Shown here: positions 32,002 to 40,671 of the stretch, piece after piece
Layout: the number at the start of each line of letters is the position of its first letter
How positions within the stretch are numbered: position 1 is the first letter of the stretch
From: Sphingopyxis sp.
Lineage (GTDB): Bacteria; Pseudomonadota; Alphaproteobacteria; Sphingomonadales; Sphingomonadaceae
Reading direction: 5' to 3'
Assembly: GCA_017745175.1 (NCBI GenBank)
Contig: JAGHZY010000005.1
Coordinates: 62,001-126,000, forward strand
DNA: 64,000 nucleotides
Translations under genes and position numbers: made by a program
Notes under the pieces: generated by a model
Seen by the model: the letters and a program-made list of their open reading frames with translations, nothing else
Databases searched by the model: none
What the model was told of the DNA's origin: nothing

Positions 32002-34659
32002 CTAGCGGCGCATCGCCGGCGCGGTCTTATACCGACTCTTTCCGGCTTGGCGAAGGTGAAGGCTCATGCCGTTGACAACGCCCCCCGGCTGCCGGTTTTT
32101 CGCGACGGGGCGCGAGACGATATTGTGCACCGCGGCGATGCCGAGGGCAAAGGCCATGCCCCGCGGCCCCGCAATATAGCGCGGTTCCCAATGCGTCGCG
32201 AATTTGGCCTTGTAGCTTCGCAGCCCCTCGAAGCCGTAAAAATTCTCGCCGTGGCGAAACAGGAATGCGGCGCCGCGCGCCCATGCAGGCGCGAGCTTGC
32301 GTCCGTCGATCCCCGACAAAGGTGCAACCCCCAGGGTGAACCATCGATAGGCTTCGGCCTGTCCATGCCGGATCAGGCGAACGAAGAGGAAATCCATCAC
32401 GCCATAGGGAATGTCGCGCGCGTGACGCATCAGATCGACCGAAATCTCTTCGCGGTTCGCCGTCGCGAGGATGTTGGCAAAGGCGATGATGCGCCCGTCG
32501 ATGCGTACGACGGCGCAAGGAAAATTCCGCAGATAGCCCGCGTCGAAACTGCCAAGGCTGAACGCCTTTTCGCGCTGCTTTTTCGCCTCGAGCCAGTCGT
32601 TTGATATCGCCTCGAGTTCGGCGAGATGGCGCGGGAGGTCCACCGCGGCGATGATATCGAAGGTGGCGCCTGCCTCGACCGCGCGGCGTTCGGCGTGGCG
32701 TAGCGACTTGGCGTGCGAACCGGCGAGCGAGAAAGCCGCAAGGTCGACGCGTGCCTCTTCGCCATATTTGACGATCGACAGGCCGAGGTCGATGGCGGGT
32801 GGCAGGCAGGCGGCGCTGATCTGATAGAGCAGGACGCGTCCCTGCGCGGCGTCGGCGCGCTCGCGCAATCGCCACAGCAGGTCGGGCCAGCGTTCCTCGC
32901 GTCCGACCGGATCGCCCATCACGATCCAGTTCGCGCCCTGTACGCGGTACATCAGAAAGGCGTCGCCTTCATCCGCGACGAGGAAATGCTTGTCGCCGGT
33001 GTACGCGAGAAAGGCGTCGGTATGGCCGGTCACCGCCAGCGCGGGTTCGAGTTGGTCGAGGGAAATATCGCCGTCGCGCGCGGCGCGGGGCGAGGGGGCG
33101 AGCAATCGCCACAACGCGAGGCCGGCGACGAGCACCGCGATACCGAACATGGCGCGCAGGAAGCGTGGCGCATCGCCATTCAGGGTAAACTGCCACCATA
33201 GGCTGCCGGTATAGGCGACGTGCTTGTAAGCGAAAAAGCCTGCGAAGGCCGATGCCATCACCGCCGTCAGCGCGGCGGCGATCCATCCGGTCGAGAGCGG
33301 CGCGTCGAGCAGCGAGGTTGTGCGATAGAAGGCGGAGCGGCTCCACTGGAGCGCGGTGCAAATCGCCGACAGGATCATCGCCTCCTCATAATCGCCGCCC
33401 TTGGCGAGCGAGAAAATGATCGCGGCGATGAGCAGGGTTCGCGTTGCGATGAAGGCACCGTCGAGGCGGCGCAGCAATCCGGGAGCGAGAAACAGGAGCA
33501 ACGTTCCCGACAGACTGGCGGCGATATGCGACGCCTCGACGAACGGCAGCGGCAGGAAATGCCTGAGTTCGTGCATGCGGGCAGCGTCGGCAGGGGTCGC
33601 GCCCGAGAGCAGCAGGATCAGCCCGCCGGCGAATGCCAGTGCCGCGAGAAGCGGCGGCGCGAGTTCGCGAAGCAACGACTGGCCGGCCTCCGCCATCTTG
33701 CGTGCCGGGCGGCGCCAGGCCTTGCTCTCGTGCCACGCGAGGAGCAATGCGGCGAGCAGGAGCGGCAGCAGATAATAGATGACACGATAGGCGAGCAGGG
33801 CGGCCAGCAGCTGTGCCTTGTCGCCGGGGACGACCGCGATCACCACCGCCTCGAACACGCCGAGCCCGCCGGGTACATGGCTGATCAGCGCGGCGATGAT
33901 GGCGAGCGCATAGCCGAGGAAAAAGACCGGATAGGCGGCGGGGTCGGGCGCCGGCAGGAGGACGAACAGCGCCGCGCTCGCGGCTGCGAGGTCGAGTGCG
34001 GCGACGGCGGTCATCGCGGCGCTGCGCCTTGCGTCCGGTAGCTGCGTCCGCCACCCGCCGATTTCGACTGCATCCAGTCCGAAGTGGCGCAGGAGCAACG
34101 GGATCAGGCACAATGTGAGGACCGCCAGCCCGGCAAGATGCAACCAGTGAAGTGAAAGACCCCAGTCGAGAAAGGGCAGGATCCGGGTGCTGGTTGCGGC
34201 GGCGAGGCCGGCGAGGAGGATGACGCCGTTCCAGAAGCTGAGGCTTGCCAGCGCGATCACGCTGCCGACCTCGCCGCCGCTGAGGCCTGCAGCGCGATAG
34301 ACGCGGTAGCGCGCCGATCCGCCGGTGAGCAGCGCGAGCCCCAGATTATGGCTGAGCGTATAGCTGGTGAAGGAGGCGAGCGCCCATGTCCGCCATGGAA
34401 GTCGCCGGCCGATGGTCCGGAGCGCGAAGCGGTCGTAGAGCGTCAGCATCGCGTAGCTCGCGGCGGTCAGCAGCAGCGCCGGGCCGATCTGGCCCGCCGA
34501 CAGGGCGTCGAAGGCGCGGCGGATTTCATGCGGGCGAACCGAATGCAGCAGCCCCGACAGCGCGGCGAGACCGAGCGCCGCGACCGTCAGCGCGGCGCCG
34601 ATCGAAAATAGCCGCTTGTTGCGCCGGATCCATTCGCCGGTGTTTTCGGGCAGCTTCAT
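32002..34659 (-). CDS. mprF: MprF-type phosphatidylglycerol aminoacyltransferase/flippase
   Basis: About 885 residues, the usual two-domain length. The N-terminal half holds many membrane helices of the flippase (UPF0104-like) domain, for example SYTLSHNLGLALLTGGSARY and ISHVPGGLGVFEAVVIAVVP. The C-terminal DUF2156 synthase domain (about 540-860) has LAYTGDKHFLVADEGDAF, WIVMGDPVG and YGVMDFLFVRLIRHG. It transfers an amino acid (Lys or Ala) from aminoacyl-tRNA to phosphatidylglycerol and flips the product, lowering surface charge and resisting cationic peptides. The start overlaps the DUF2147 stop by four bases (ATGA). The in-frame extension upstream of 34659 is antisense noise over neighbouring genes. 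Confidence 0.93.
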   Translation of the reverse strand: MKLPENTGEWIRRNKRLFSIGAALTVAALGLAALSGLLHSVRPHEIRRAFDALSAGQIGPALLLTAASYAMLTLYDRFALRTIGRRLPWRTWALASFTSYTLSHNLGLALLTGGSARYRVYRAAGLSGGEVGSVIALASLSFWNGVILLAGLAAATSTRILPFLDWGLSLHWLHLAGLAVLTLCLIPLLLRHFGLDAVEIGGWRTQLPDARRSAAMTAVAALDLAAASAALFVLLPAPDPAAYPVFFLGYALAIIAALISHVPGGLGVFEAVVIAVVPGDKAQLLAALLAYRVIYYLLPLLLAALLLAWHESKAWRRPARKMAEAGQSLLRELAPPLLAALAFAGGLILLLSGATPADAARMHELRHFLPLPFVEASHIAASLSGTLLLFLAPGLLRRLDGAFIATRTLLIAAIIFSLAKGGDYEEAMILSAICTALQWSRSAFYRTTSLLDAPLSTGWIAAALTAVMASAFAGFFAYKHVAYTGSLWWQFTLNGDAPRFLRAMFGIAVLVAGLALWRLLAPSPRAARDGDISLDQLEPALAVTGHTDAFLAYTGDKHFLVADEGDAFLMYRVQGANWIVMGDPVGREERWPDLLWRLRERADAAQGRVLLYQISAACLPPAIDLGLSIVKYGEEARVDLAAFSLAGSHAKSLRHAERRAVEAGATFDIIAAVDLPRHLAELEAISNDWLEAKKQREKAFSLGSFDAGYLRNFPCAVVRIDGRIIAFANILATANREEISVDLMRHARDIPYGVMDFLFVRLIRHGQAEAYRWFTLGVAPLSGIDGRKLAPAWARGAAFLFRHGENFYGFEGLRSYKAKFATHWEPRYIAGPRGMAFALGIAAVHNIVSRPVAKNRQPGGVVNGMSLHLRQAGKSRYKTAPAMRR

Positions 34660-35051
34660 TTGCGGATCCAGTCCTGACGCTTGCAGATCAGCCCGCCGAG
34701 GATGCAGCCCGAGATGCGCAGGCTGTCCGGCGTGCGGAGTTCGATCGTCGAGTAGAAATGGCGTCCCTGGTCGGGAACATAGACGCGGCCCGTCCAGCGG
34801 CCGGCGCCGCTCGCGCGATAGTCGCTGAGCAATTCGGTCCCGACGAGCATGTTCACGCCCGCATCGCGTGCGTCGGCGATCGCCTTGGGCCCGGCCCATA
34901 CGATGTTGCCGCACAAAAGCTGTCCGCAATGGCGCGTTTGCACAAGGATGGTGCCCTTGGGATTTTGCCACAGCCCGATCGGTGTCGCGGGCGTTGCGGC
35001 ACTGGCTCCGTTGCTTGCGATCAGGAACAATGCCACGGCGAGAGCTCTCAT
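34656..35051 (-). CDS. DUF2147 exported protein
   Basis: 131 residues. A signal peptide MRALAVALFLIASNGASA is followed by the DUF2147 core: PIGLWQNPKGTILVQTRHC, LCGNIVWAGPKA, the GRVYVPDQGRHFYSTIELR segment and the end LRISGCILGGLICKRQDWIR. The family is a small periplasmic beta-rich protein of unknown biochemical role, with conserved Cys pairs. It starts directly after the VirJ-like stop (TGAATG) and overlaps MprF, so it belongs to the same envelope-lipid operon. A sensor or lipid-handling accessory role would be inference. Confidence 0.88.
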   Translation of the reverse strand: MRALAVALFLIASNGASAATPATPIGLWQNPKGTILVQTRHCGQLLCGNIVWAGPKAIADARDAGVNMLVGTELLSDYRASGAGRWTGRVYVPDQGRHFYSTIELRTPDSLRISGCILGGLICKRQDWIRK

Positions 35052-35795
35052 TCATTTGCTCCTTGCTGTCTGTGCGCCGCCGATGGCGGGCAGGATTGCC
35101 GCTTCGAGTGCACGGTCGTCGGATTTCAGCCCGTGTCCGCCGGGCAGGGTGATGTGCCGGACATTCGGCATCCGCAGTTCGGGACACAGGCTGCCCGCTT
35201 CGTCGGCGCCGTGGATGCAGGTCACGGGTATCCGGTTCAGCCGCGACGCGGTCGGCCAGGCGCGCTGGTCAGGGATTTCGAGACCGGCGAGTTCGATCGG
35301 CGAGGCGCGAAAGATGATATCCTCGCCGGGCACAACCAGCACGACCGCCCGGATCGGCTTCCGCGCGTCCGCGGAAAATTGCGCCAGACCGGCGTGCAGC
35401 ATGTCGGCCCCGAACGACTGGCCGATCAGCACAACCTGCCGCGTCTTCGCGAGCTTCATCGCCCGTGCCATCGCGGTTCGGATCAGCCGCGCCGCGTCCT
35501 GCGCGGTCCGGCGCGTCGAGAAATAGGTCAGCGAATTGACCGTGACGATCGCATAGCCGCGGGCATGCAGCCGCGCCGCTATTTTCGGGGTCATCCCGAC
35601 GCGATTGCCCATGTCGCCCGACAACATGACGATTGCGGGCCTTGCCGGACCGGCGTTTGCGGCCGGCATGTCGCCGAACAGCGGGCCGTTGTAATAGCCC
35701 GCGTGCAGATAATATGCCGACGCGGCGATGATGCACCCGAGCGTCAGGGCGAGAAGCCATGTCCACATCCAAGGTGTCGCGCGGCCGGTCGTCAT
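35052..35795 (-). CDS. VirJ/AcvB-family serine hydrolase
   Basis: About 247 residues from the ATG at 35795, with AAGGGA upstream; an ATG at 35837 would add 14. An N-terminal membrane anchor (WTWLLALTLGCIIAASAYY) leads to the VirJ domain: IVMLSGDMG, the nucleophile elbow VLIGQSFGAD, CIHGADEAGSLCP and the final His in LPGGHGLKSDD. AcvB of Agrobacterium and AtvA of Rhizobium belong here. They hydrolyse lysyl-phosphatidylglycerol in the periplasm and occur next to lpiA/mprF. The same pairing here supports synthesis and turnover of aminoacyl-PG in one operon. Confidence 0.88.
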   Translation of the reverse strand: MTTGRATPWMWTWLLALTLGCIIAASAYYLHAGYYNGPLFGDMPAANAGPARPAIVMLSGDMGNRVGMTPKIAARLHARGYAIVTVNSLTYFSTRRTAQDAARLIRTAMARAMKLAKTRQVVLIGQSFGADMLHAGLAQFSADARKPIRAVVLVVPGEDIIFRASPIELAGLEIPDQRAWPTASRLNRIPVTCIHGADEAGSLCPELRMPNVRHITLPGGHGLKSDDRALEAAILPAIGGAQTARSK

Positions 35796-36025
35796 CGCGG
35801 GCAGTCCCTTTGTTCCATGGGACGACAATAGGATCATGCGCGCGTCGGGAAGCTGGCTCGCGGATTACGATATTGTCATGTCGCGGCCATGCCCCGGTTG
35901 GATCGCGGGGTTTAGCAAGGGGATGTCCAAGGCGGGGACCTTCCCCCTGAAACCTCTCGCCGGGTTCCCGTCTGGACATCCGGTTCGTCGCATCCGCTGT
36001 CATGCGGATCTATGGAGTGAAGAAT

Positions 36026-36229
36026 ATGGCCAATTTTCGTACCCTGGTCGGCCTCGGCCTTGCCTCGACGATGATGATCACCGCACCGGTCTTTGCCTCG
36101 ACCGCCACCGCCAAGCCCGCCAAGCCGGCGGTCGCGGCCAAGGCGTCCACGGCCTCGACCTCGAAGCGCGCGGTTCGCACGCATCCCGCCAAGGCGGCAC
36201 ACGGCAATGAGAAGAAGGGCGCCTACTGA
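36026..36229 (+). CDS. Small exported Ala/Lys-rich protein
   Basis: 67 residues. A signal peptide MANFRTLVGLGLASTMMITA ends near VFAST, leaving a basic Ala/Lys/Thr-rich tail (TATAKPAKPAVAAKAS and ending HGNEKKGAY). The ATG at 36026 follows GGAG at good spacing; an upstream in-frame ATG (36002) overlaps that site. No family recognised. Divergent from the VirJ-MprF operon across about 230 bp, it might be a cationic periplasmic peptide of the same response, but that is only positional inference. Confidence 0.65.
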   Translation: MANFRTLVGLGLASTMMITAPVFASTATAKPAKPAVAAKASTASTSKRAVRTHPAKAAHGNEKKGAY

Positions 36230-36304
36230 CCGCTCCCTTACAGAAGAACAAGCAGGCGAGGCAGGGCCAACCCCGGCATCCGCGCGCCCTGACCAGCCTG
36301 CCCT

Positions 36305-36338
36305 CCGGCCGGTTCCTGTTCTCGCAGGAACTGGCCGG
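36305..36338. terminator. Strong hairpin between convergent genes
   Basis: Arms CCGGCCGGTTCCTG and CAGGAACTGGCCGG pair over 14 positions with one G-U wobble around a 6-nt loop. It lies between the small exported-protein gene and the convergent histidine kinase gene, so it may terminate transcription from both sides. Confidence 0.6.
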
Positions 36339-36394
36339 TTCGCTGTATGGCGCGGCTGGTTGAAGCCCGGCATGACCGCGAGCGGGACGATCGG

Positions 36395-38326
36395 TCAGCA
36401 GGAATCCGGCGGTGGCGCGCTCGATCCCGTCATCGCGATCGGCAGCCGCAGGGCGAAGGCTGTACCTTCGGGGCCCGAGGTCAGCTCGACCACGCCGCCA
36501 ATTGCATCGGCGCGGCGCGCCTGGTTGCCGAGACCGCGGCCCCCCGCTGCGACCGCCGGATCGAAGCCGCTGCCGTTGTCGATGATTTCGACGCGCACGC
36601 AGGCGTTCTCCACCGCGGTCTTCAATATGATCTCGGTGGCGCCGGCGTGCTTGATCACGTTCGTGAAGGCTTCCTGCAGGATGCGCAGGATGTGAAGCGA
36701 ATGGCGCTGGTCGAGCCAGACGAGCGCGGGGACATCGATGACGTCCCACCGCAACCTTATGCCCGTCGCCTCGAGCCGGGGCTGGAGGCGAAAGCGCAAG
36801 GTGCCGAGCAAGAGCAGCAGATCGGTTTCGGTAGGTTCCATCGAATCGATCGTGAGTTTCAGATCGTCGATGCAGCTTTTGAGCAGTGACGCGATCTCGG
36901 CTTCGTCGATACGCCCGTGCTCGACCACGCGAAGGGCGCTGACCAGCGACGAACCGAGCCCGTCGTGCATGTCCTGCATCAGCCGCTGGCGTTCCTGATG
37001 CAGCAACTCGCGGTGTTCGATCTCGCGCAGGCGGCGATGGCTGGCGTTGAGCTCGGCCTCGCGCGCCGCGAGCCGGTCGGCGAGCACGACGTTCGCCTGC
37101 TCGATGTCGCCCATCGCCTTGGTGTAGCGGTTCAGCATGATCTGGCAGAAGGCGACGATCATTCCGACCTGCGCGTAGAAGGTGAGGAACAGGCCCTCGA
37201 TGTTCACCAGATTGTTCTGGAGGAGCATGTCATAGGCGCCGAGCAGCACGGCGAGCAGCCCGAAGCCCGCAAGTATGCAACCCTCGGTCGAACCGGCGCG
37301 CCAGCTCCGGTGCAGGCCGAACCCGAAGGCGATGCCGCCCAGGATCGCCACGGTGAGATACATCAGCGGCGCGGCGATGGTGGCGTCGAACATCCAGGCG
37401 AAAACCGGCAACGTGCCGAATGCGAAGACCACGCACATGAGGACCAGCGCCGTGGTGAGCAGGGGCATGCGGCGCTGATGCAGGCGGATCAGGAAGAGGT
37501 GAACGATCAGGACCATCCAGCCCATTGAATTGACCGTGATCCAGCCGAACCAGGCGTCCGAGACGGGCAGGCGATCGAGGCCCATATAGGCATGCATCAA
37601 TCGCAGGAAGGTGACGACCGTGATCGCCGTAAAGAGCAGATAGAGCGTCTCGCGGCGGCGTCTCAGCCAGACGAGGAAGGCAAAGGCGCCCGTCGCGAGG
37701 AACATTCCCGAGCTGATATAGGGCAGCTCGGTCTGGAAGAAACTGCGCACCAGATAGTTGGGGCCAAGCTGGTCATAGGTTCCGAGCCACAGCGTCGACA
37801 GCGCACCCCCGATGCCGCGGACGTGCCGTATGCGGATCAGGATGTCGCGCGGCGGCCGGGTCTCCGCCGCATCCTCGAGCGCCAGCCAGAGCGGACGGTT
37901 CGAACCGTTCCACTGCAGATTGGCATGCGACTGATAGAAGAGGCGCCCGTCGACATAGATTGCGATCTCGCCGTCGGTCTTCCAGCGCGGAATATAGAGA
38001 TAGGAGCCGCGGGGTGCCGGGTGGGCGGGGTCGAGACGGAAATGATACCAGGTGGTCTGGGTCGGGAGACGCGCGGCATCGCCCGACCCCGGCAGAACAT
38101 CGGGTCGCGGGGCGTGGGGCAGGGCCACGGTCTGCCACGAGCCGGCAAGCGCATCCGGATCGACCGTTCGCGGGGGTGGCGGATAGCCGTCGCTGTTCTC
38201 GACGAGGATGTCGGCGCGGACAAGATGGAGCCCCTCGGGCCGGCTGATCCAATAGAGCCCGGCGAGGATCAGGGCGGCAACCCCTGCATAGAGCAGAATC
38301 GCGCGGAGCCTGCGGTCCAGCGTCAT
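36395..38326 (-). CDS. NarX-type sensor histidine kinase with 7-helix membrane sensor
   Basis: 643 residues. One N-terminal helix (about 9-26) is followed by a jelly-roll-like periplasmic domain (~40-190, with YLYIPRWKTDGEIAIYVDGR), then seven membrane helices (~205-405) resembling the 7TMR-DISM layout, a coiled coil (~410-450), the HisKA_3 H box RLMQDMHDGLGSSLVSALRV and the ATPase domain with LRILQEAFTNVIKHAGA and VEIIDNGSGFDP. It lacks any separate HAMP. It pairs with the NarL-type regulator encoded 2 bp upstream. A bound ligand such as a carbohydrate is plausible from the periplasmic fold but not shown. Confidence 0.9.
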   Translation of the reverse strand: MTLDRRLRAILLYAGVAALILAGLYWISRPEGLHLVRADILVENSDGYPPPPRTVDPDALAGSWQTVALPHAPRPDVLPGSGDAARLPTQTTWYHFRLDPAHPAPRGSYLYIPRWKTDGEIAIYVDGRLFYQSHANLQWNGSNRPLWLALEDAAETRPPRDILIRIRHVRGIGGALSTLWLGTYDQLGPNYLVRSFFQTELPYISSGMFLATGAFAFLVWLRRRRETLYLLFTAITVVTFLRLMHAYMGLDRLPVSDAWFGWITVNSMGWMVLIVHLFLIRLHQRRMPLLTTALVLMCVVFAFGTLPVFAWMFDATIAAPLMYLTVAILGGIAFGFGLHRSWRAGSTEGCILAGFGLLAVLLGAYDMLLQNNLVNIEGLFLTFYAQVGMIVAFCQIMLNRYTKAMGDIEQANVVLADRLAAREAELNASHRRLREIEHRELLHQERQRLMQDMHDGLGSSLVSALRVVEHGRIDEAEIASLLKSCIDDLKLTIDSMEPTETDLLLLLGTLRFRLQPRLEATGIRLRWDVIDVPALVWLDQRHSLHILRILQEAFTNVIKHAGATEIILKTAVENACVRVEIIDNGSGFDPAVAAGGRGLGNQARRADAIGGVVELTSGPEGTAFALRLPIAMTGSSAPPPDSC

Positions 38327-38328
38327 TC

Positions 38329-38994
38329 CTAAAGAATCCCGTGGTTGCGGGCCTCGTAGATCGCCTCGGCCTTGGAGCGCACCTCGAGCTTCTGGTAGAT
38401 GCGACGCATGAAGGTCATCACGGTGTTCCGCGATACCTGCATCAGCTCGGCGATCTCGTCATAGCTGAACCCCTTGGTGGTCAATTCGAGCGCCTCGCGT
38501 TCGCGTGGCGACAGGGGCGTGGCGAGCGGCGGGGGATCGACCTGCGGCTGTTCGGGCTGGCGAAAGCGCAGCAGGATCTGGCGCGCGATGCGCGGGCTGA
38601 TCGGACTGCCGCCGCCGTGCAGCGTCCGGATTTCGTCGGCCATCCTCTCGGGTGAGCTGTCCTTGAGGAGGTAGCCTGCCGCACCGGCCTCGATCGAGGC
38701 GATGACATGCTTCTCGTCCGCGAAGGTGGTGCTGACCATGATCCCGCATTCGGGCCAGGCGGCGCGCGCGGCGCGGATCACGTCGATCCCCGATCCGTCG
38801 GGAAGACCGAGATCGACGACCAGTATGTCGAGCGGCGGTCCTTCCAGCAGGCTGGTCGCCTGTGCGACGCCGTACGCCATTCCCACGAGCGCCATGTCGT
38901 CCGCGCTATCCACGGCGGCCGCAAAACTGTTCTGGAAGGCGACGTCATCCTCGACCAGCGCGACCTTCAGGATCGATGGTGGCGAATCGGGCAT
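38329..38994 (-). CDS. NarL/FixJ-family response regulator
   Basis: 221 residues. The receiver has acidic residues in VALVEDDVAFQ and the phosphoacceptor Asp in ILVVDLGLPDGSG (about 62), with Lys in GYLLKDSSPERM. The C-terminal GerE HTH reads LSPREREALELTTKGFSYDE followed by IAELMQVSRNTVMTFMRRIY. It is divergent from a LuxR-type regulator, and the 187-bp gap holds a perfect 8+4+8 dyad at 39094-39113. It probably belongs to the control circuit of the two-partner secretion genes downstream. Confidence 0.92.
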   Translation of the reverse strand: MPDSPPSILKVALVEDDVAFQNSFAAAVDSADDMALVGMAYGVAQATSLLEGPPLDILVVDLGLPDGSGIDVIRAARAAWPECGIMVSTTFADEKHVIASIEAGAAGYLLKDSSPERMADEIRTLHGGGSPISPRIARQILLRFRQPEQPQVDPPPLATPLSPREREALELTTKGFSYDEIAELMQVSRNTVMTFMRRIYQKLEVRSKAEAIYEARNHGIL

Positions 38995-39093
38995 CGATAT
39001 ATCCTGGCGCAGTCAGCGCCTGCGGCGCCGGGGTCGGTTGTGCGTTGGGCGGCGCCCGCATCCCGTCAGCTTATCACAGGGCCTGGGGGATGC

Positions 39094-39113
39094 TGTCGCT
39101 ACTTATAGCGACA
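39094..39113. promoter_or_regulatory. 20-bp dyad, copy 1, before the luxR-type gene
   Basis: TGTCGCTACTTATAGCGACA has perfect 8-bp arms around a 4-bp centre, the architecture of a lux-box-type target. It lies between the divergent NarL-type and LuxR-type genes. The same arms recur at 40585-40604 before the FhaC-type gene. Confidence 0.7.
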
Positions 39114-39181
39114 TATACAGCATCGTCTTCGCGTTACAATTTGGCGCGGTCGCTGATAGAGTCCCGGCGCCGATCCGCCAG

Positions 39182-40360
39182 ATGACGAGTTGTGCCATGC
39201 CGTTGCCCGAACCGATATCGCCGATGCTGGTCGCGGACCTGGTGGGCGACATCTACGAAGCTGCGGTCAACGCGCGCCTGTGGCGGCAGTTCGCCGACAG
39301 TATCGCCGCGATCTATCCCGACGTCCGCATCACCCTGTTCAGCCACGACGGGGCGGGACCCTCCACCGATCTCAATATCAGGACCAACTTCCCCGAGGCG
39401 GCCTATTGCGACTATGCCGCGCATTATGTCGCGAACAGTCCCTATGTGGATTTCGTCCAATATAATCGGATCGGTCTGCCGACGCGGTCGGAGACAATCA
39501 TCGATGACGAGGCGCTGTTCCGCACCGAGCATTACAATGACTATCTGCGGCCGCACCAGCTCGGCCATTACGGTACGGGCATGGTGTTGGAGCGCGACTC
39601 CCTTGGCTGGACCGCGCTGACGCTGGCCGATCGCCGCGACGACAACCTGCGGCGCGATCACCAGATGGCATTGCTCGGCCTGCTCGCACCGCATCTGCGC
39701 CGCGCGCTCAAGCTCAGGCGAACGCTGGCCGCCGAGCGGTCGGAGGCGCTGGCGCCGCAAACTTTGTTCGACGGATGGACCCATGCCGCCTTCGTGCTCG
39801 ACCGTGCGGGGCATGTCGTGACGATGAACCGCCGGGCCGAGGCGCTCGTCGCCGGCGACAGCGGTGTCACGCTCAGCCGGCTCGGCCGGCCGTGCAGCTT
39901 CGATGTTCGCAGCAGCCGCGCGCTCGACGCGGCGATTGCGGCATGCCAATCGCTTTCGGGTTCGGATGCGCAGGGCCATGACGGGCTGAACGGCATAATG
40001 TTGCCGCGCCGGAACGGGGGCTCGCCGTACCACGCGATGCTGTGGCCGCTCACTGCGCCCGCCGCGTTCGGCCTGCCCGCGGCGCCCGGACGGCTATTGC
40101 TCGTCGTCGCGGACCCCGACAGCACCCCCGCCGATGCCATCGGATGGATCGCCCGCCGCTTCGGGCTTTCGCCGGCCGAAGCGCGCCTTGCCGGGGCGGT
40201 GATCGACGGAATACCGCTCGCCGACGCGGCGGAGCAATCGGGCATCCGGCTGTCGACCGCGCGGACCCGGCTCAAGACCATCCAGGCCAAGACCGGATGC
40301 CATCGCCAGCTCGATCTCGTCAGGCTGGCCATGTCGGTGCCCTCGATCGAGCGCAGCTGA
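39182..40360 (+). CDS. LuxR-type HTH transcriptional regulator
   Basis: About 392 residues from the ATG at 39182 (an ATG at 39197 is the alternative). There is no receiver and no recognisable acyl-homoserine-lactone domain. The N-terminal part (EPISPMLVADLVGDIYEAAV, then YPDVRITLFSHDG) and a PAS-like middle (AAFVLDRAGHVVTMNRRAEA) precede the C-terminal GerE-type HTH, LSPAEARLAGAVIDGIPLAD followed by QSGIRLSTARTRLKTIQAKT. It stands directly upstream of the two-partner secretion genes. A matching 20-bp dyad occurs before itself and before the FhaC gene, so it probably controls both. Confidence 0.85.
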   Translation: MTSCAMPLPEPISPMLVADLVGDIYEAAVNARLWRQFADSIAAIYPDVRITLFSHDGAGPSTDLNIRTNFPEAAYCDYAAHYVANSPYVDFVQYNRIGLPTRSETIIDDEALFRTEHYNDYLRPHQLGHYGTGMVLERDSLGWTALTLADRRDDNLRRDHQMALLGLLAPHLRRALKLRRTLAAERSEALAPQTLFDGWTHAAFVLDRAGHVVTMNRRAEALVAGDSGVTLSRLGRPCSFDVRSSRALDAAIAACQSLSGSDAQGHDGLNGIMLPRRNGGSPYHAMLWPLTAPAAFGLPAAPGRLLLVVADPDSTPADAIGWIARRFGLSPAEARLAGAVIDGIPLADAAEQSGIRLSTARTRLKTIQAKTGCHRQLDLVRLAMSVPSIERS

Positions 40361-40402
40361 CGGATCCCGCGTCCGGGCTTCCGCTCGGGCGGCTGCGGCC
40401 CC

Positions 40403-40416
40403 CTCCCATATGGGAG
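40403..40416. promoter_or_regulatory. Perfect 14-bp palindrome after the luxR-type gene
   Basis: CTCCCATATGGGAG reads the same on both strands. It lies 43 bp after the luxR-type stop and could be an operator for a second regulator such as the NarL-type protein. Confidence 0.4.
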
Positions 40417-40584
40417 CTATTTATCGCGGTCCCCGCTGCTTACGCATCGCGCCGCGGGGCGGACGCGGGGTTCGCAGCCGCGGGGAAACGGGGTCGATGA
40501 AAGCGCGAAACATCCGAAGCCCTGTGCTGGCCGGGCTCTCATTTCTATCAAATAAACCATTGAAATATAAATATCTTGTCTGGG

Positions 40585-40604
40585 CGTCGCTATTAGTAGC
40601 GACA
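40585..40604. promoter_or_regulatory. 20-bp dyad, copy 2, before the FhaC-type gene
   Basis: CGTCGCTATTAGTAGCGACA repeats the arms of the dyad at 39094-39113 with the same 4-bp spacing; only the outer left base breaks symmetry. It ends 67 bp before the FhaC-type start. Confidence 0.7.
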
Positions 40605-40671
40605 GACGTGCGGTCGCATTCCCGGTACGATTTGTGGCGAGGGCGTCGTTCGGGCGCTTCGGGGCGGGGGC

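Larger units (their letters stand above)
40361..40671. promoter_or_regulatory. Control region of the two-partner secretion genes
   Basis: 311 bp without a gene. It contains a perfect palindrome CTCCCATATGGGAG (40403-40416), an AT-rich stretch (about 40540-40580, including TATAAATAT) and the second copy of the 20-bp dyad (40585-40604). This composition suits a regulated promoter. Confidence 0.55.

Noticed and set aside
34660..35187. Upstream extension of MprF to a 1,061-residue protein
   Set aside because: The extra residues overlap the DUF2147 and VirJ-like genes in another frame and lack protein character. The ATGA overlap and membrane start at 34659 fit the family length.
38702..39181. Extension of the luxR-type gene to 552 residues
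   Set aside because: The extra part runs antisense through the NarL-type gene and across the 20-bp dyad. The coherent protein begins at 39182 or 39197.
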